Of a DNA stretch of 64,000 nt, positions 15,201 to 27,400 are shown in pieces. The position numbers were made by a program, and so were the translations under genes. Location: positions 99,056,467 to 99,120,466 of the forward strand of contig CM041084.1 in the NCBI GenBank assembly GCA_023079485.1. The letters are read 5' to 3'. Each line of letters opens with the position of its first letter. Within the stretch, counting starts at the first letter, position 1. This DNA comes from Archilochus colubris. Its lineage: Eukaryota > Chordata > Aves > Apodiformes > Trochilidae. Below the pieces are notes generated by a model. It did no database searches. It was not told where the DNA came from and worked only from the letters and a program-made list of their open reading frames with translations.

Positions 15201-18200
15201 GAACCTGAAATTGAGTTCTGCTTCACTTGTGGGGAACTTCTGCTGTTATAGAACTGGTGCTTTAACTCAGGCCTTAAGTTAAGCAAGAATGTAGCATGAG
15301 CCATAATTTCAGAGGCAAGCTGTCATAATGGCACTAACACTTGATACTGCAGAAGCAATGCAGTTTGCATACATAAAAAACAAACAAAAACAAAACCCAC
15401 CCTCATTCAAAACCTGAGTATCCGGTTTTGTTCTTAAGATATTTTTAAGCAAAATTTCAGTTTTTAAAAATCTTACATTTGAGACGGTGTGGAGAACCAG
15501 AGTTGAAATCCTAGTAACTAGTAATATTAGCAAAGGAAATAAAGGCTGTATTTTAAAGTACTTGTATTATTTTAGCTGGAAAAACTCTTTGCTTAAGGTT
15601 TCATTAAAACTGAGAAAAATGACCATGCAGGAATAGCAATCTTCTCTCTCAGTGTGTCTTCTGAAGTCAATCAACTACTAGTGGATTGATTTGGATGTGT
15701 TTCTGCCTAAGAACAGGCTATAAAATTCTCAGTTTTATTCTTATGACAAGGCTTGAGAATTCTGATTGTAGTATCACTGCCAGAAAGACTTGATTCTGTG
15801 CCCAGATCTGGGCTTACAGTTAATAAAACTATCTTTTCATGAAGTTACTTGACCTTGAAGTCACAGAGAAAGATTAAAGGTCTCCAGTTTATTTTTCATG
15901 GTTTTCCAACTTTATGAATAAATGATTATTTTGGGACAATAATGAAAATCATCAAGCACAAATACAAGCTAAGTGGAGAATGGATTGAGAACAAGCCTGA
16001 GAGGTATTGGTTGATGAGAAGCTTAACATGAGCTGGCAATGTACCTGCAGCCCAGAAAGCCAACTGCACCCTGGGCTGCTTCAAAAGAAGCATGGCCAGC
16101 AAGCTAAGGGAGGTGATTCTCCCCCTCTACTCCACTTTTTGGGGATCCCATCTGAAGTACTGTGTCCAGTTCTGCTGCCCCCAACACATGAAGAACACAG
16201 AGCTGATGGAGCAAGTCCAGAGGAAGGCCATGAAAGTGATCAGAGAACTGGAGCACCTCTCCTATGAAGACAGACTGAGTTGGGGTTGTCCAGCCTGGAA
16301 AAGAGAAAGCTCCAGGGGATACCTCATAGCAGCCTTCCAGGACTTGAAAGGGCCCACAGGAAATCTGGGCAGGGACTTTTCATAAGGTCAGGTAGTGACA
16401 GCACAAGGGTGAATGGCTTTAAACTGGAAGAGTGTAGATTTAGGCTACACATTAGGAAGAAATCCTTCACTGTGAGGGTGGTGAGACACTGGCACAGGTT
16501 GTCCAGGGAAGTTGTGGATACCCCCTCCCTGGAAGTGTTCAAAGCCAGGTTGGATGGGGCTTTGAGCAACCTGGTCTAGTGGGAGGTGTCCTGCCCATAA
16601 CAGGAGGGGTTAGAACTAGATGTTTAAGGTCCCTTCCAACTCAAACCATTGCATGATTATGTGATCTACATCAGTTTGTACATGACTGTTTCTTTTGTTT
16701 CTGTTTTGTTGTTGTTACTACTGACCACTAAGTATGACTGGTCTTACAAATCAGTGATAACTCAAACATTGCTGGATTACAGGTTCTGTGATGGTCCCAG
16801 CCCACATGTCATTTTCATGCTGAAAGATCTGTAGTTCTCCCAGCAGAGTTTTGTTCACTTCTTCTATCATGAAACTACTTGCATTGCTCTAGTTTTCCTT
16901 GAAAACCTAACACTTCATCCTGTGGTAATTTAAGTCAGAAAATGCTTGGACAGTCCTTAATCTGTTTCTTACCAAATGACAGAAGATACCAGTTCCTCAA
17001 GGAATACACCTTCCCTCTGCCATATATCTGTGCTCTCTTCCACAGGGAAATGTGCCAACACGGGAAAGCATTCATATGTATTACCAGAACCACATGATGA
17101 AACTCTCCAAGGAGTCAGGACTGGACTCAATTGATAAAAATCCTGGTCAAGCCTCTGATTTGCAAGCATCTGAAAGAATGGACAGTTTAGATTCAGCAGC
17201 TTCCCGTGACAGTATCTCCAGGTATTGATTTAAGTTTAGTTTAGTTTGTCATGCAGTAGACATGATTTTAGATAATGTCTAGTTACTTAGAAATTTTCTA
17301 ATCAGTGTTGGATCTCCTCTTTGATTTATCCATGCCATTTTAATAGTGATAACTGCTATATATTACTACTACTTTATAGTGGTGGACTCTGTGGTTGGCC
17401 TAACTCCATTTCCACTGCATGACTACCTCACTGCTTTCTGTTTCCCCTAGAATTAGGAGTCATTGACAGGGATTCTGATCTTGTAAAAAGTAATTTAAAA
17501 GAAGAGCCTGCTGAGGATGCTAATGGGATAGTGTGTTACGGATTCAGGTGTGGAGTTGGGGAACCATCATTCACTGTGAATATTTTGTCTTTGTAAAATA
17601 AATAGTTGCTCACAAATCAAAAAAAGGGTTTACACTGAGAGAGAGATAGAGTCTGGATTTGAGAGAACAAAATTCCCTTCTGGCACATACAGGGCAAATA
17701 TCATCTGAGGAGCCTGGCTTCCTAACTGCTATGATTACAGTCCATCAGAGCTCCACAGCTTGTGTAGATCAAATAACCACATGAGTTCAGGAAAACCACC
17801 TTCCTCCTTCTTTCCTGCAGCTGGATGCCATCAAGCCCCTTGCCAACACTACTGGACACTCCTGCTGCTCCATGCCCACAGAGGCACACACATTCACTTC
17901 CTTCTCTTCCAGAGCCTGCCTGTTCCTAGCGTGTCCCTGAATTTTAAGAAAGTGTCTGTCCAAAATGAGAGGGAGGAGGGAGGGCTTCAGAAAGCCAGCT
18001 GTTTTATAATCCAGTGCATTCTGCTGTCTCCTGTTCTTCTCTGAAGTGTTGCAGTATCACACTGTGTTTGATACTCCCAGCAAACGTGGTAGCTTCTGTA
18101 TATAGTCAATTCTGCACAGCTTTTACTAATGACATATGGGTAGATGTCAGCAGACTGAAAATAATGAGGGCTTGTCTTCCTTTCTGTTGTTTTGAAAAGC

Positions 18201-21200
18201 AAGTGGAAGAGTGCCTGTGAGTACTATGCTTCAACAAAACATTCACATATTACTCCCCAGGGTCAGCACTGGCCTTTGAAAGGTTCACTCCAGTAAAAAT
18301 ACCAAATCTGAGCAAATCTTTCTTGGTGGCTAGCTACCCAACTAAGCAACACCTTTGTATTTTGTCTCAAAGCTTTACAAGACTCAGATGATGTGAGAAA
18401 AATGTAAAGCCAAATACTTTTGCCAGCTCACTTGGAGCCGCTTGGGTATATGCAGGGCAGAGTTTAACTCTGCAAAGTTCAGTCTCACATAAAGAAAAAC
18501 AGCCATATCAGTACTACTTTCATTAAATAATTTTTGATCACACATTTTGATAGATAGAAGTTACCATTATCATACAACCATGGTAACAAGAACTTTAATT
18601 AATGCAAAGGGAAGCCAACGTCAAAAATAATTATAAAAAAGAAAGACAGACATGCAATTTTCATATGTAAATTCTGCCTCTGTGGTAGTACCCAGTCTTT
18701 AGCTCTGCTTGTCTTTTGTTTCAGAATATCCACCAATTTGTTACCCCGCATGGAGCATACTTACACATTTAAAATCTCTTTTCGACACAGATGACTTCTA
18801 TGGAACTGCTTTGCAACAAAAAAGTTACATCTTTCACAGGTGTTACTGTCATTACCCTTCCTTTAGAAGACGTGTCAAGCAAGGAATGTCAAAGGCAGTA
18901 TTATAGCTGGTTTCTCTAATCTCTAATTCTCTTTCTGGTAGCAAACAATGAAATATTCTTGCACTGAGAGTATTTACAGATTGTACACATCTGCTGTAAT
19001 AATACTGGCTTGTAATTAGAGGAAGCAAAAATGAGTCTGCTGATGGAATGATAATGCCATCTGTTTATCGAGGCACTCTTGCATGCCTCTTCCTGGGATT
19101 AAAAAGCAGCTTTTCAGAAATGTTAGATGTTTTAAACTTCCTGTAAGTTTATGGAGTGATTCATTTTATTTATTTGCCCATACATGAAAAGGTGACATTT
19201 TACATTTCAAAGTCATGACTTCCAGTAAATGTGAAAGCGAATAAGTAAGGCATCCCTGAGATCACAGACCTAGGATTATAATGTAAAACTGTTGGGAAGG
19301 GGCAGAGGGTTTCTTACCAGGATTCTAGTTATGCTGCTTTGGGTGCCCTACACATAATTCTGTAGTGGACATTAGGTCCCTGAGGAAGATGGACATGTCT
19401 GGATGTACACTGGGCTGCAGAAGCACAGAAGATATTGCATTATAAGAGTACATATTCCTTAATACTCAGGACAGGAATTATTGTAGGAATCTGCTCAGTG
19501 TTCTAAACACTGCATTTCCAGAGAGAGCCATCCTACTGATCAGTGGCAGGAACTATAAATTTCTTGTAAATTTCAGGGTGACTCTGTAATTCATACCCAG
19601 GGATATTGTTCTTCCCCTAGATAGAGCTCTAGAATTAGTTTTGCAGAATATGGTTTGTGGGATTTTCTCTTTTATTAGGCCTATCTTTTCTTCTCAGTAA
19701 TTTTTCTATAGAGTAGCTAGAGGTGTAATAAGGTATTTATAATGTAATTGTTTAGTTTCTCTTTGAGCACTGCCAGAAGGTATTTGAAGCTGCTGTGGTA
19801 AAGCATTTGCTGCTCTTTGCTTCCATTTGACTAATGAGCTGTTTACTAGGTTAAACAGCTTGTGAATTTCAATGACATTGTTGGGAACTTATGAAAAACA
19901 TTTGGCTGCTTTTGTGGGACTTTGCCTATGATTACGAAATAGCAACTAGACACAAGTCCTAAGTTAGATTTCAGGATATCCAAGGTTTTGTTTCCCATTC
20001 AGTTTGTATTAATTTTTGTCCTCCACAAATTCAGGTCCTGACTACACCTGTGCATGGGCTTTTATAGGACATGCAGGTCAGGGACCCCCTGACCCTCAGT
20101 TAATAGTGAACATACAAGTGCAGCTAAGGTGTTTATGGACACTATTTTTCATCTATGTCTCCCTCACCAGGTAGGACAACAGGGCTTTAGGTGGGCAGCA
20201 CTGGAAAAATAACATTTGCCTTGGGAGGCAGAGGCAAGAGAAAGGATGAAAGGAGAGTCCAAGCTGGGGGCTGGATCTGTCTCTGATTTAGGAGCGTGAA
20301 GTATAGTAAATGTCTGGCATGTTTGCTTGTAAATGTGGGGAGTCAAGTAGTTCATAAAGGTAATGCCAGTCAGTAACTAGCTGATGGACAGAAAAACCAA
20401 AACTGAAAAAAAAAAAAAGAAAAAAAGCAGCAAATAAATGAACAAACAAACACAAAACCAAAACCAAACAATCGGACAAACAAAAGAAAAAAACCAAACA
20501 AACAGAAACATTCATAAGCTACCCCTTAAACTAATGAACTGTCTGGAGGGTAAATTTGTTTAGCAAAAAGGAACCAATAAAGTAATAAATTTCCCACTCA
20601 CAGAGGATAAAAGCATCTCTGCTATATATATCTCCATTTGAAATGGATACCCTATCAACTTTACATAAACTGCTTGAACGCAGGGCTTTTAATGAGCGTT
20701 CAATTTAAAATAGGTATTTTAAAATGTGTCCTTCAATGATTTGAAGAAGCTAATGCTTTTCAAGGTCTCCAAGGACACAAATTTGAGAAGTCATTCAGGA
20801 AGATATCCTTGTATTAAATTTATATGATAGGTCAATGACTGAGTCAACATCAGCTTTGGCAAGTGTCTCTGCTTTATTGGTGTTCTCATTTCCTTCCTGT
20901 TCAGAAGCATGTTACTAAAGTACATACAGAATATACAGACTGCTCTACAAGTGTCATTTCATAGACATCTCTTGACATTCAAGGATACAGAGCAGCTGCC
21001 CATTCAATAATTCTTCTGATGATTCATCCTTCGTTTGGTACCTCTTGAAACCAAATTATTGCAGGGACTCTGTCTGGTCAAATGTTTTTATCTACTGAGA
21101 TTAATAGGTGTTTTTCCTTTGATTTTTCTGGGACCTAGGTCAGAACTTAGACACTTTGGAGGGCAGCTGGCATATGTTTCTTCCATTGAAAATACATGAA

Positions 21201-24200
21201 CGGGCACGTTCTTCAATTTCAACAGCTGCTCTGCTTAAGGCCCTTGGAGGGCTCCCTTTAAAACACATCTGCTTCAACACCTTAATAAGAGGTGTTGCTC
21301 TGAAAGCAAACTTAGCTCTGAGAGGTGAAATAACGTGTGGATAACATTGTATCATGCTGAAAAGTGATCTGCCAAACAGATGGTTGGTCTACTTGCTGCC
21401 ACCCTCTCCCTATATTTTAGCACCAAACCCTCACTGATAGTACAACAGCCTGGCTGGCCACAACAACCCCATGCAGCGCTACAGGCTGGGGACAGAGTGG
21501 CTGAGAGCAGCCAGACAGAGAGGGACCGTGGAGTTTGGATTGACAGGAAGCTGAACATGAGCCAGCAGTGTGCCCAGGTGGCCAAGAAGGCCAATGGCAT
21601 CCTGGCCTGTATCAGGAACAGCGTTGCCAGCAGGTCCAAGGAAGGGATTCTGCCCCTGTGCTCAGCCCTGGTGAGGCCACACCTCAAGTACTGTGTCCAG
21701 TTCTGGGCCCCTCAGTTTAAGAAGGATATCGAGGTCCTGGAGCAGGTCCAAAGGAGGGCAACCAGGCTGGTGAAGGGACACGAGCACAGATCCTATGAGG
21801 AGAGGCTGAGGGAGCTGGGGGTATTCAGCCTGGAGAAAAGGAGGCTCAGGGGAGACCTCATCACTCTCTACAACTCCCTGGAAGGAGGTTGGAGCCAGGT
21901 GGGGGTTGGTCTCTTTTCCCAGGCAACTCTCAGCAAGACAAGAGGGTACGGTCTCAAGTTGTGCCAGGGGAAGTTTAGGTTGGATATTAGAAAGAATTTC
22001 TTTATGGAGAGGGTGATCAGACATTGGAATGGGCTGCCCAGGGAAGTAGTGGATTCTCCATCCCTGGAGATACTTAAAAAGAGACTGGATGTGACACTCA
22101 GTGCCAAGGTCTAGTAACTGCAGGGGTAGTGGATCAAGGGTTGGACTTGATGATCTCTGAGGTCCCTTCCAACCCAGCCAATTCTGTGATTCTATGGAAA
22201 GGAAGGCCTTTCCTCATAGCCCCCTGGAGCCATAACACGGAGCTCTGACTGGTTTCCTTGTTGTTGAATCAAGCCTCTAGGGTGGACCTCCTGTTCCTGT
22301 AGGAATCAGTACTTTCAGCTTCGTCAAACCATGTATCATGCAGACTGTTTTCTTCAGGTTTTGTCTTGGAGGATGCTTTTTGTGCACACACAGACATAAT
22401 GAAGTGGTTTGTAAAGAGTCCTGGGTCAAATGAACTGTCAGGACAGAGATGGCCCTGCCATTGATACTGTTTTTAAAGACAGAATTTCACAATACCTTTG
22501 GTATCTTTGTGTTACTCTTCTTTAATTCAAAGATAAAAGTATGCTTTTAGCCTCAGCTTTTTCTGACAAAAAAGACCATCAGAGAGTGTAGGCCTAAGAA
22601 TAAATGCTACTTTTCACCATGTCTTTTGCTGTTTTCTTCCCCATTCTCCTTAAGGTAATAAATGCGAAATTATAACTTCATGCCAGTGGATTTTTTTTTT
22701 CCTCACTTCAAGCTAGCAAGACCAAAGTAACATTGAAAATGCCATTGCAGTTCCCTTCTGACCTCTTCCTCAATTGTCTGTGCCCCTGGACAAAAGGGGA
22801 AGCCAATTCCTTGCTTCCGTTACTCAGGTGTAACACAGGTGAAGTCAAAAGAAGAAAAGTAGAGTGTAAATCCTGTGGTTTGGGGTACTTTCTTTTCTTT
22901 TTTTATCTGAGAGACTCACGACAGCCACTTCATATGTTAAAACATCAGGTCCATCGATTTGTTCCATACACATCTGTGTTTTTTAGAATTTTTTACAGGA
23001 GAAATAGATCTTTGGCCTACTATATTCATAACGTATTTGCTTCTTCCTGTTGCTCTGTTATATGTTTGTATTTAATTATGTACTGTCTTTCTCATAACTC
23101 ATCCAGTTCTTTTTTTCTCCAGTAACACATAAATGCTCAATGTATGGTCTGTGTCTCTGGTGTTCTGTTCTATTTGATAAGCGAAAGGAGATAAGGGTAT
23201 CTGTTCTTTTATTCAAGATGCTCATGTTACTAATTTTGAAATAGGTTTTGAGCTGTGATTGAAATAAATGAAATCTTCTGCAAGGAATCATCAGGGCTTT
23301 CGACTAAATATCAGAATAAAAGTCATCCCATGCAGAGCAGGTTATATTTGGCATGCATGTACTGGCTAAGTAACATATCCGATTTGGCTCTTTGGTTTGG
23401 AAAAGAGGATTAGCCAGTGTCTGACAGCTGTTTTTCTATTTGTGGAATATGAGCTTATTCAGTTTTAAGGACTCTTTTAGGAAATTGGCTTGTACCTGCA
23501 TGAAAAGGTTGAGCACAGTATAACGTTAATAAAATAGAATTAGTACAGAGGAGGTCACTTCCCCAGACACTTGTCTGGAATTTGTAAATTTCAAAGGAAA
23601 AACAAATACAAAATCACTTCACATGTGAAAGTTGGTGGCTCTGAAAAACATGTAGAGCGTTGTATTGGTTTCCAGTAATACACCATTAATAAAATAGAAT
23701 TAGTACAGAGGAGGTCACTTCCCCAGACACTTGTCTGGAATTTGTAAATTTCAGAGGGAAAACGAAGAAAATAAAATCACTTCACAAGTGAAAGTTGGTG
23801 GCTCTGAAAAACATGTAGAGCATTGTGCTGGTTTCATATGTCTTTGAATAGCGAATAGATGTTTTTTAGCCTGATGTGGGCCCTATATGAATATAATCAT
23901 GAGCAATCTGTACATAGAAATGTGTTTACACAAATCCTTATCTTCTCTCTGAACCTGTTTTCTCTGTCAGTGCTCTCCTGCATGGCAAGCATATTTGTTG
24001 ACTGAACCATGTGTGTGTACAGTAATATTATGTGTATTTAACACTGTCTTTGTAACTGTTTGCGCTGCTAGCTGCTACACTGAAGCAACCATGCTGTTCT
24101 CAAGGCAGTCAACCCTTGATGATTTAGATGGACCAGACACTGTTCCTAAAACAAGTGAGCGCGCCCGACCTAGGCTCCGTAAAATGCAGAGCATGGATAT

Positions 24201-24458
24201 GTCCTCCTCATCAGCTGACAGTGGCAGTATAGTGTCCAGGTGCTTAACTCATGCATGCTTTGTTCACTCATTTACCCAAACCATGATACTTACTGCAGTG
24301 TGTGTCAATTATTTGCCTTGGCAGATACGTGGTGTACAGAGTGGTTTGCATGGGTAATGGAAGCTTTAGTCCCTTCTGTGTCATGGCACATTCCTGAGGT
24401 TCAAAGTCAGGGTCACAATCGAGGGCTCATTTGCTCTTTCACTTCTTATTTTCTTTTT

Positions 24459-24490
<32 letters not shown>

Positions 24491-27400
24491 GTTTGTTTTT
24501 TTGTCATCCTTAATTCATACATTTTTGAAAGCTGCTACACTACATTATGTTGGCTGTCTAAACCCAGTCTAAGGGTTTAAAGCTGTATTTATCCAGCTAA
24601 AAAAGAGTCTAATTCTCTAAGTTACCAAGATGACGGTTGTTCTTATTAAAAATGGAAGCTGCAAGTGAAGTTTTTCAGCTAATCAGTTATCCTAAATATG
24701 GACTTCGGTGTCTCATTTTAGAAATTAAGATAGGCAAATGTTAGCCCTGCTCTCTCAACTTTAGTTTTTCCCATATAGGAAAGATTGTTAAATACATTTT
24801 GGTTATTTACCATTTATTTACAGCCTGTGAGATGTTGGAATTAAGAAAGAGAAAATAACTATGAAAAGTTAGTGAATAACACTAACATTCAACACAAGAG
24901 AGAACTGTTCAGAGCCATCCACTCACTTTTTAGCAGGCAAAAACCTGCATATCCAATCATTCTTTTTCAACATTTAAAGGGCTTTACAAATTTTCTGTGT
25001 TGATCAGTTTTTATATGATTGGATTTTATGGCTTTGTGCATTTTTACCAGGATGAGTGCTACTGTGAATTATTAAAACACACATCCTACTAATAGTGTTA
25101 CACATTCTAATTAAAAGTCTGCTAGAAATAAAGTGATCTAATGTAGCCACAAGAAGTCCAGAAACCAAGTAAAAGAAAAAGAGATGGAACTTAATTTTTA
25201 ATTTTGGCAGGAGGTGGTAGTGCCAGCTGGCTTTGCAAGTGCCAATTTTCTTTGAAAGGTCATACTTCAGGTGAAAACATGGCCCCATTTGTTTCATAGG
25301 AGCTCTGAGGACTCTGATTTTATCACTATTGAGTACAAGAACATAGAGCCAACAAAAGACACTGAGTTGATGTCTGCTGTCTAATCTGTGGAGAGGGACT
25401 GGAATGGAGACTCAAAAGCAAAAGAGTGATTATTTGAGGGGAGAGGTGAAAGAATACTTGTGAGGGATGAAAAGGGTGAAAACAAGGCCAGGAAACGATT
25501 TTCTAAATGATTGTGTCCAGATTCCCATCTGGAGTCATCAAACTGCATGAACTTACATTGACTGAGACTGTTGCAGATCACAGAGCATTAAAAGAGAAAT
25601 TTTTTATGGACACACAAATCCAAGAGTAAGCAAGGTGAACAAGCAGAGAAAAAGAAATAGATACATACAGAAGAAAAGCAGGAAGGTAAGGTAAAAATTA
25701 AGACTGTATTGAAGAACATAGGGTAATCTAAAGGTAAGCAAGATACCCTGCCACTGGAGCAGCTTTGTAATATGGATTATATTTCTCCATGTGAGCAATT
25801 TACTTGTTCTTTTCTTTGGAATCAGAGTTGATGCGTGTGTTCAATTCATGTTCCAGTTGTACACAGAATTTGCATAGTGGTTGATAATAGCACCATGTTT
25901 AGAAAGAACCCCATGATTGCCTCTCATTTACCATAGAGCATTCTTTAAACATATTTAATAGCAGGTCCTCATTCTGGTCATAAAGTGTCTGAACTTCTTT
26001 TGGATAATTAGTGTAGTTTCTCTCGATGATGGTACTAATTTGTCTTTTGCTGGTGTGAAAAGATAGTGAATCACTCTGAGTTCACAGGGATGTCACTCAG
26101 GGGACAGATGGACTAAGATAATCCATCTGTGTAAGAGGAGATCATGATGATATATTTTCTAGCAGATTATATGAACTTTGGAGGCCGGGGAATGTGATGG
26201 GGTTGCTCATCTGCCTGCATCAAGGTACAGTTAACAAACTTTGCTTGGTGTTGAACCTTGTAAGCCTCAACTCTTTCTCTTCATCTCTCCCCAACAGTGA
26301 ACCTACACAGGTCACTATGCTCTATTCTCGTCAGGGGACAACAGAAACCATTGAGGAGGTAGAAGGGGAGCATGAAGAGGAAGGAGCTCATTCCACATCA
26401 AGGCCAGAGGAAGAGGAGGTGGAAGATTATAGCCTGGGCTCAGAAGGAGCTGCGTATACTCCTGATACTGATGTGCCATTGTACTCCACTGTGGATAGCA
26501 ATGCAGAAGCTCCTCCTTCTTATAGCAAAGCTGTAAGCTTTGAACACCTTCCCTTTGGCTCCCCAGATGACTCAGCTGGTAAGAGCCTCATGATGGTGAG
26601 CCCAGACGACAGTCGGACAGACAGGCTTAATGACACGATCCTCCCTCCACTGACACATGAGCTAACAGCCAGTGAGCTGCTTCTGAACAAGTAAGAGTCT
26701 TTGACAAGGAAAAATTTTTGGTGCTGCTCTGTGAAGTTTTGTCATTACTTTGTTGGGGTTTTTTTTTGTCTCAGAGATAGCCTAAAGTTTCTGATACAGA
26801 CCTTGTGCTAAGTTTGATTAAAGGGAAGCATCTTGTTTCCTGTGCAGTTGTTCTAATTACAGATTTCTGAAATTACTCAAATTCATGTTGGAAAGAATCT
26901 CTGCTTTCTCCCCAGATACTCTAGCTAATTGTTCCAATTAGTATTGGGTTTCTGTGCTGCAACTTTCAAGGGGTCAAGGGCTTTTCTAAATATTCCTTCT
27001 GGAGAGGTCTTCTCCAGGCAGCTGGGATTTCAAATCAGTTTCCTCCAGGGCTATCTGGGAACATTTTTTTCCTTTAATTATTTTGGATTACTGTAAAAGA
27101 AATTATGACCTTTGGCAGAGTTTTTGTTTAAGCCAGTAGGAGCTGTGGGTATGTAGAGATATCACCTTACTAAGTACTTCTATAAGGAATAGGATGCTCC
27201 CCTCTTTGTCCCTCAGACACTGCTCTCAGTAGCACAGCCAGCATTGTAGTGGGGATGGTGCTTTTGCTCTTCTTCCTCTGCTTTTTGGCCCAACTCAGAC
27301 AAGTGATGCAAGGACAGAGTATTAAACCATGAAAATGCATTTCAGCCTAGCTACATTTGGAGAGAAAGGCTGTGTAGATCTGACTTTGTAGACACAGTTA

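Larger units (their letters stand above)
13693..17045 (+). other. PIEZO2: PIEZO2 intron 6
   Basis: This 3.4-kb intron contains an A/T-rich low-complexity stretch (about 14636-14735) and a sense-oriented CR1 3' fragment (about 15975-16664). The rest is AT-rich and unremarkable. Confidence 0.85.
17222..24071 (+). other. PIEZO2: PIEZO2 intron 7 (largest in window)
   Basis: This 6.85-kb intron precedes the cassette exon. It holds AAAC-rich low complexity (20401-20511), a full-length-tailed CR1 3' fragment (21461-22197), an imperfect 160-bp tandem duplication (23526-23835), and TGCATG motifs at 23354, 23497 and 23979. The rest is AT-rich with no recognised exon. Confidence 0.85.
24240..26297 (+). 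other. PIEZO2: PIEZO2 intron 8
   Basis: This intron carries TGCATG at 24252-24257 and 24347-24352, then a 30-base T-run at 24460-24489. The rest is AT-rich with no recognised element. The acceptor CCCCAACAG ends at 26297. Confidence 0.85.

Noticed and set aside
21380..22114. 244-codon open frame as a host gene
   Set aside because: It is CR1 ORF2 C-terminal sequence, not a host protein.
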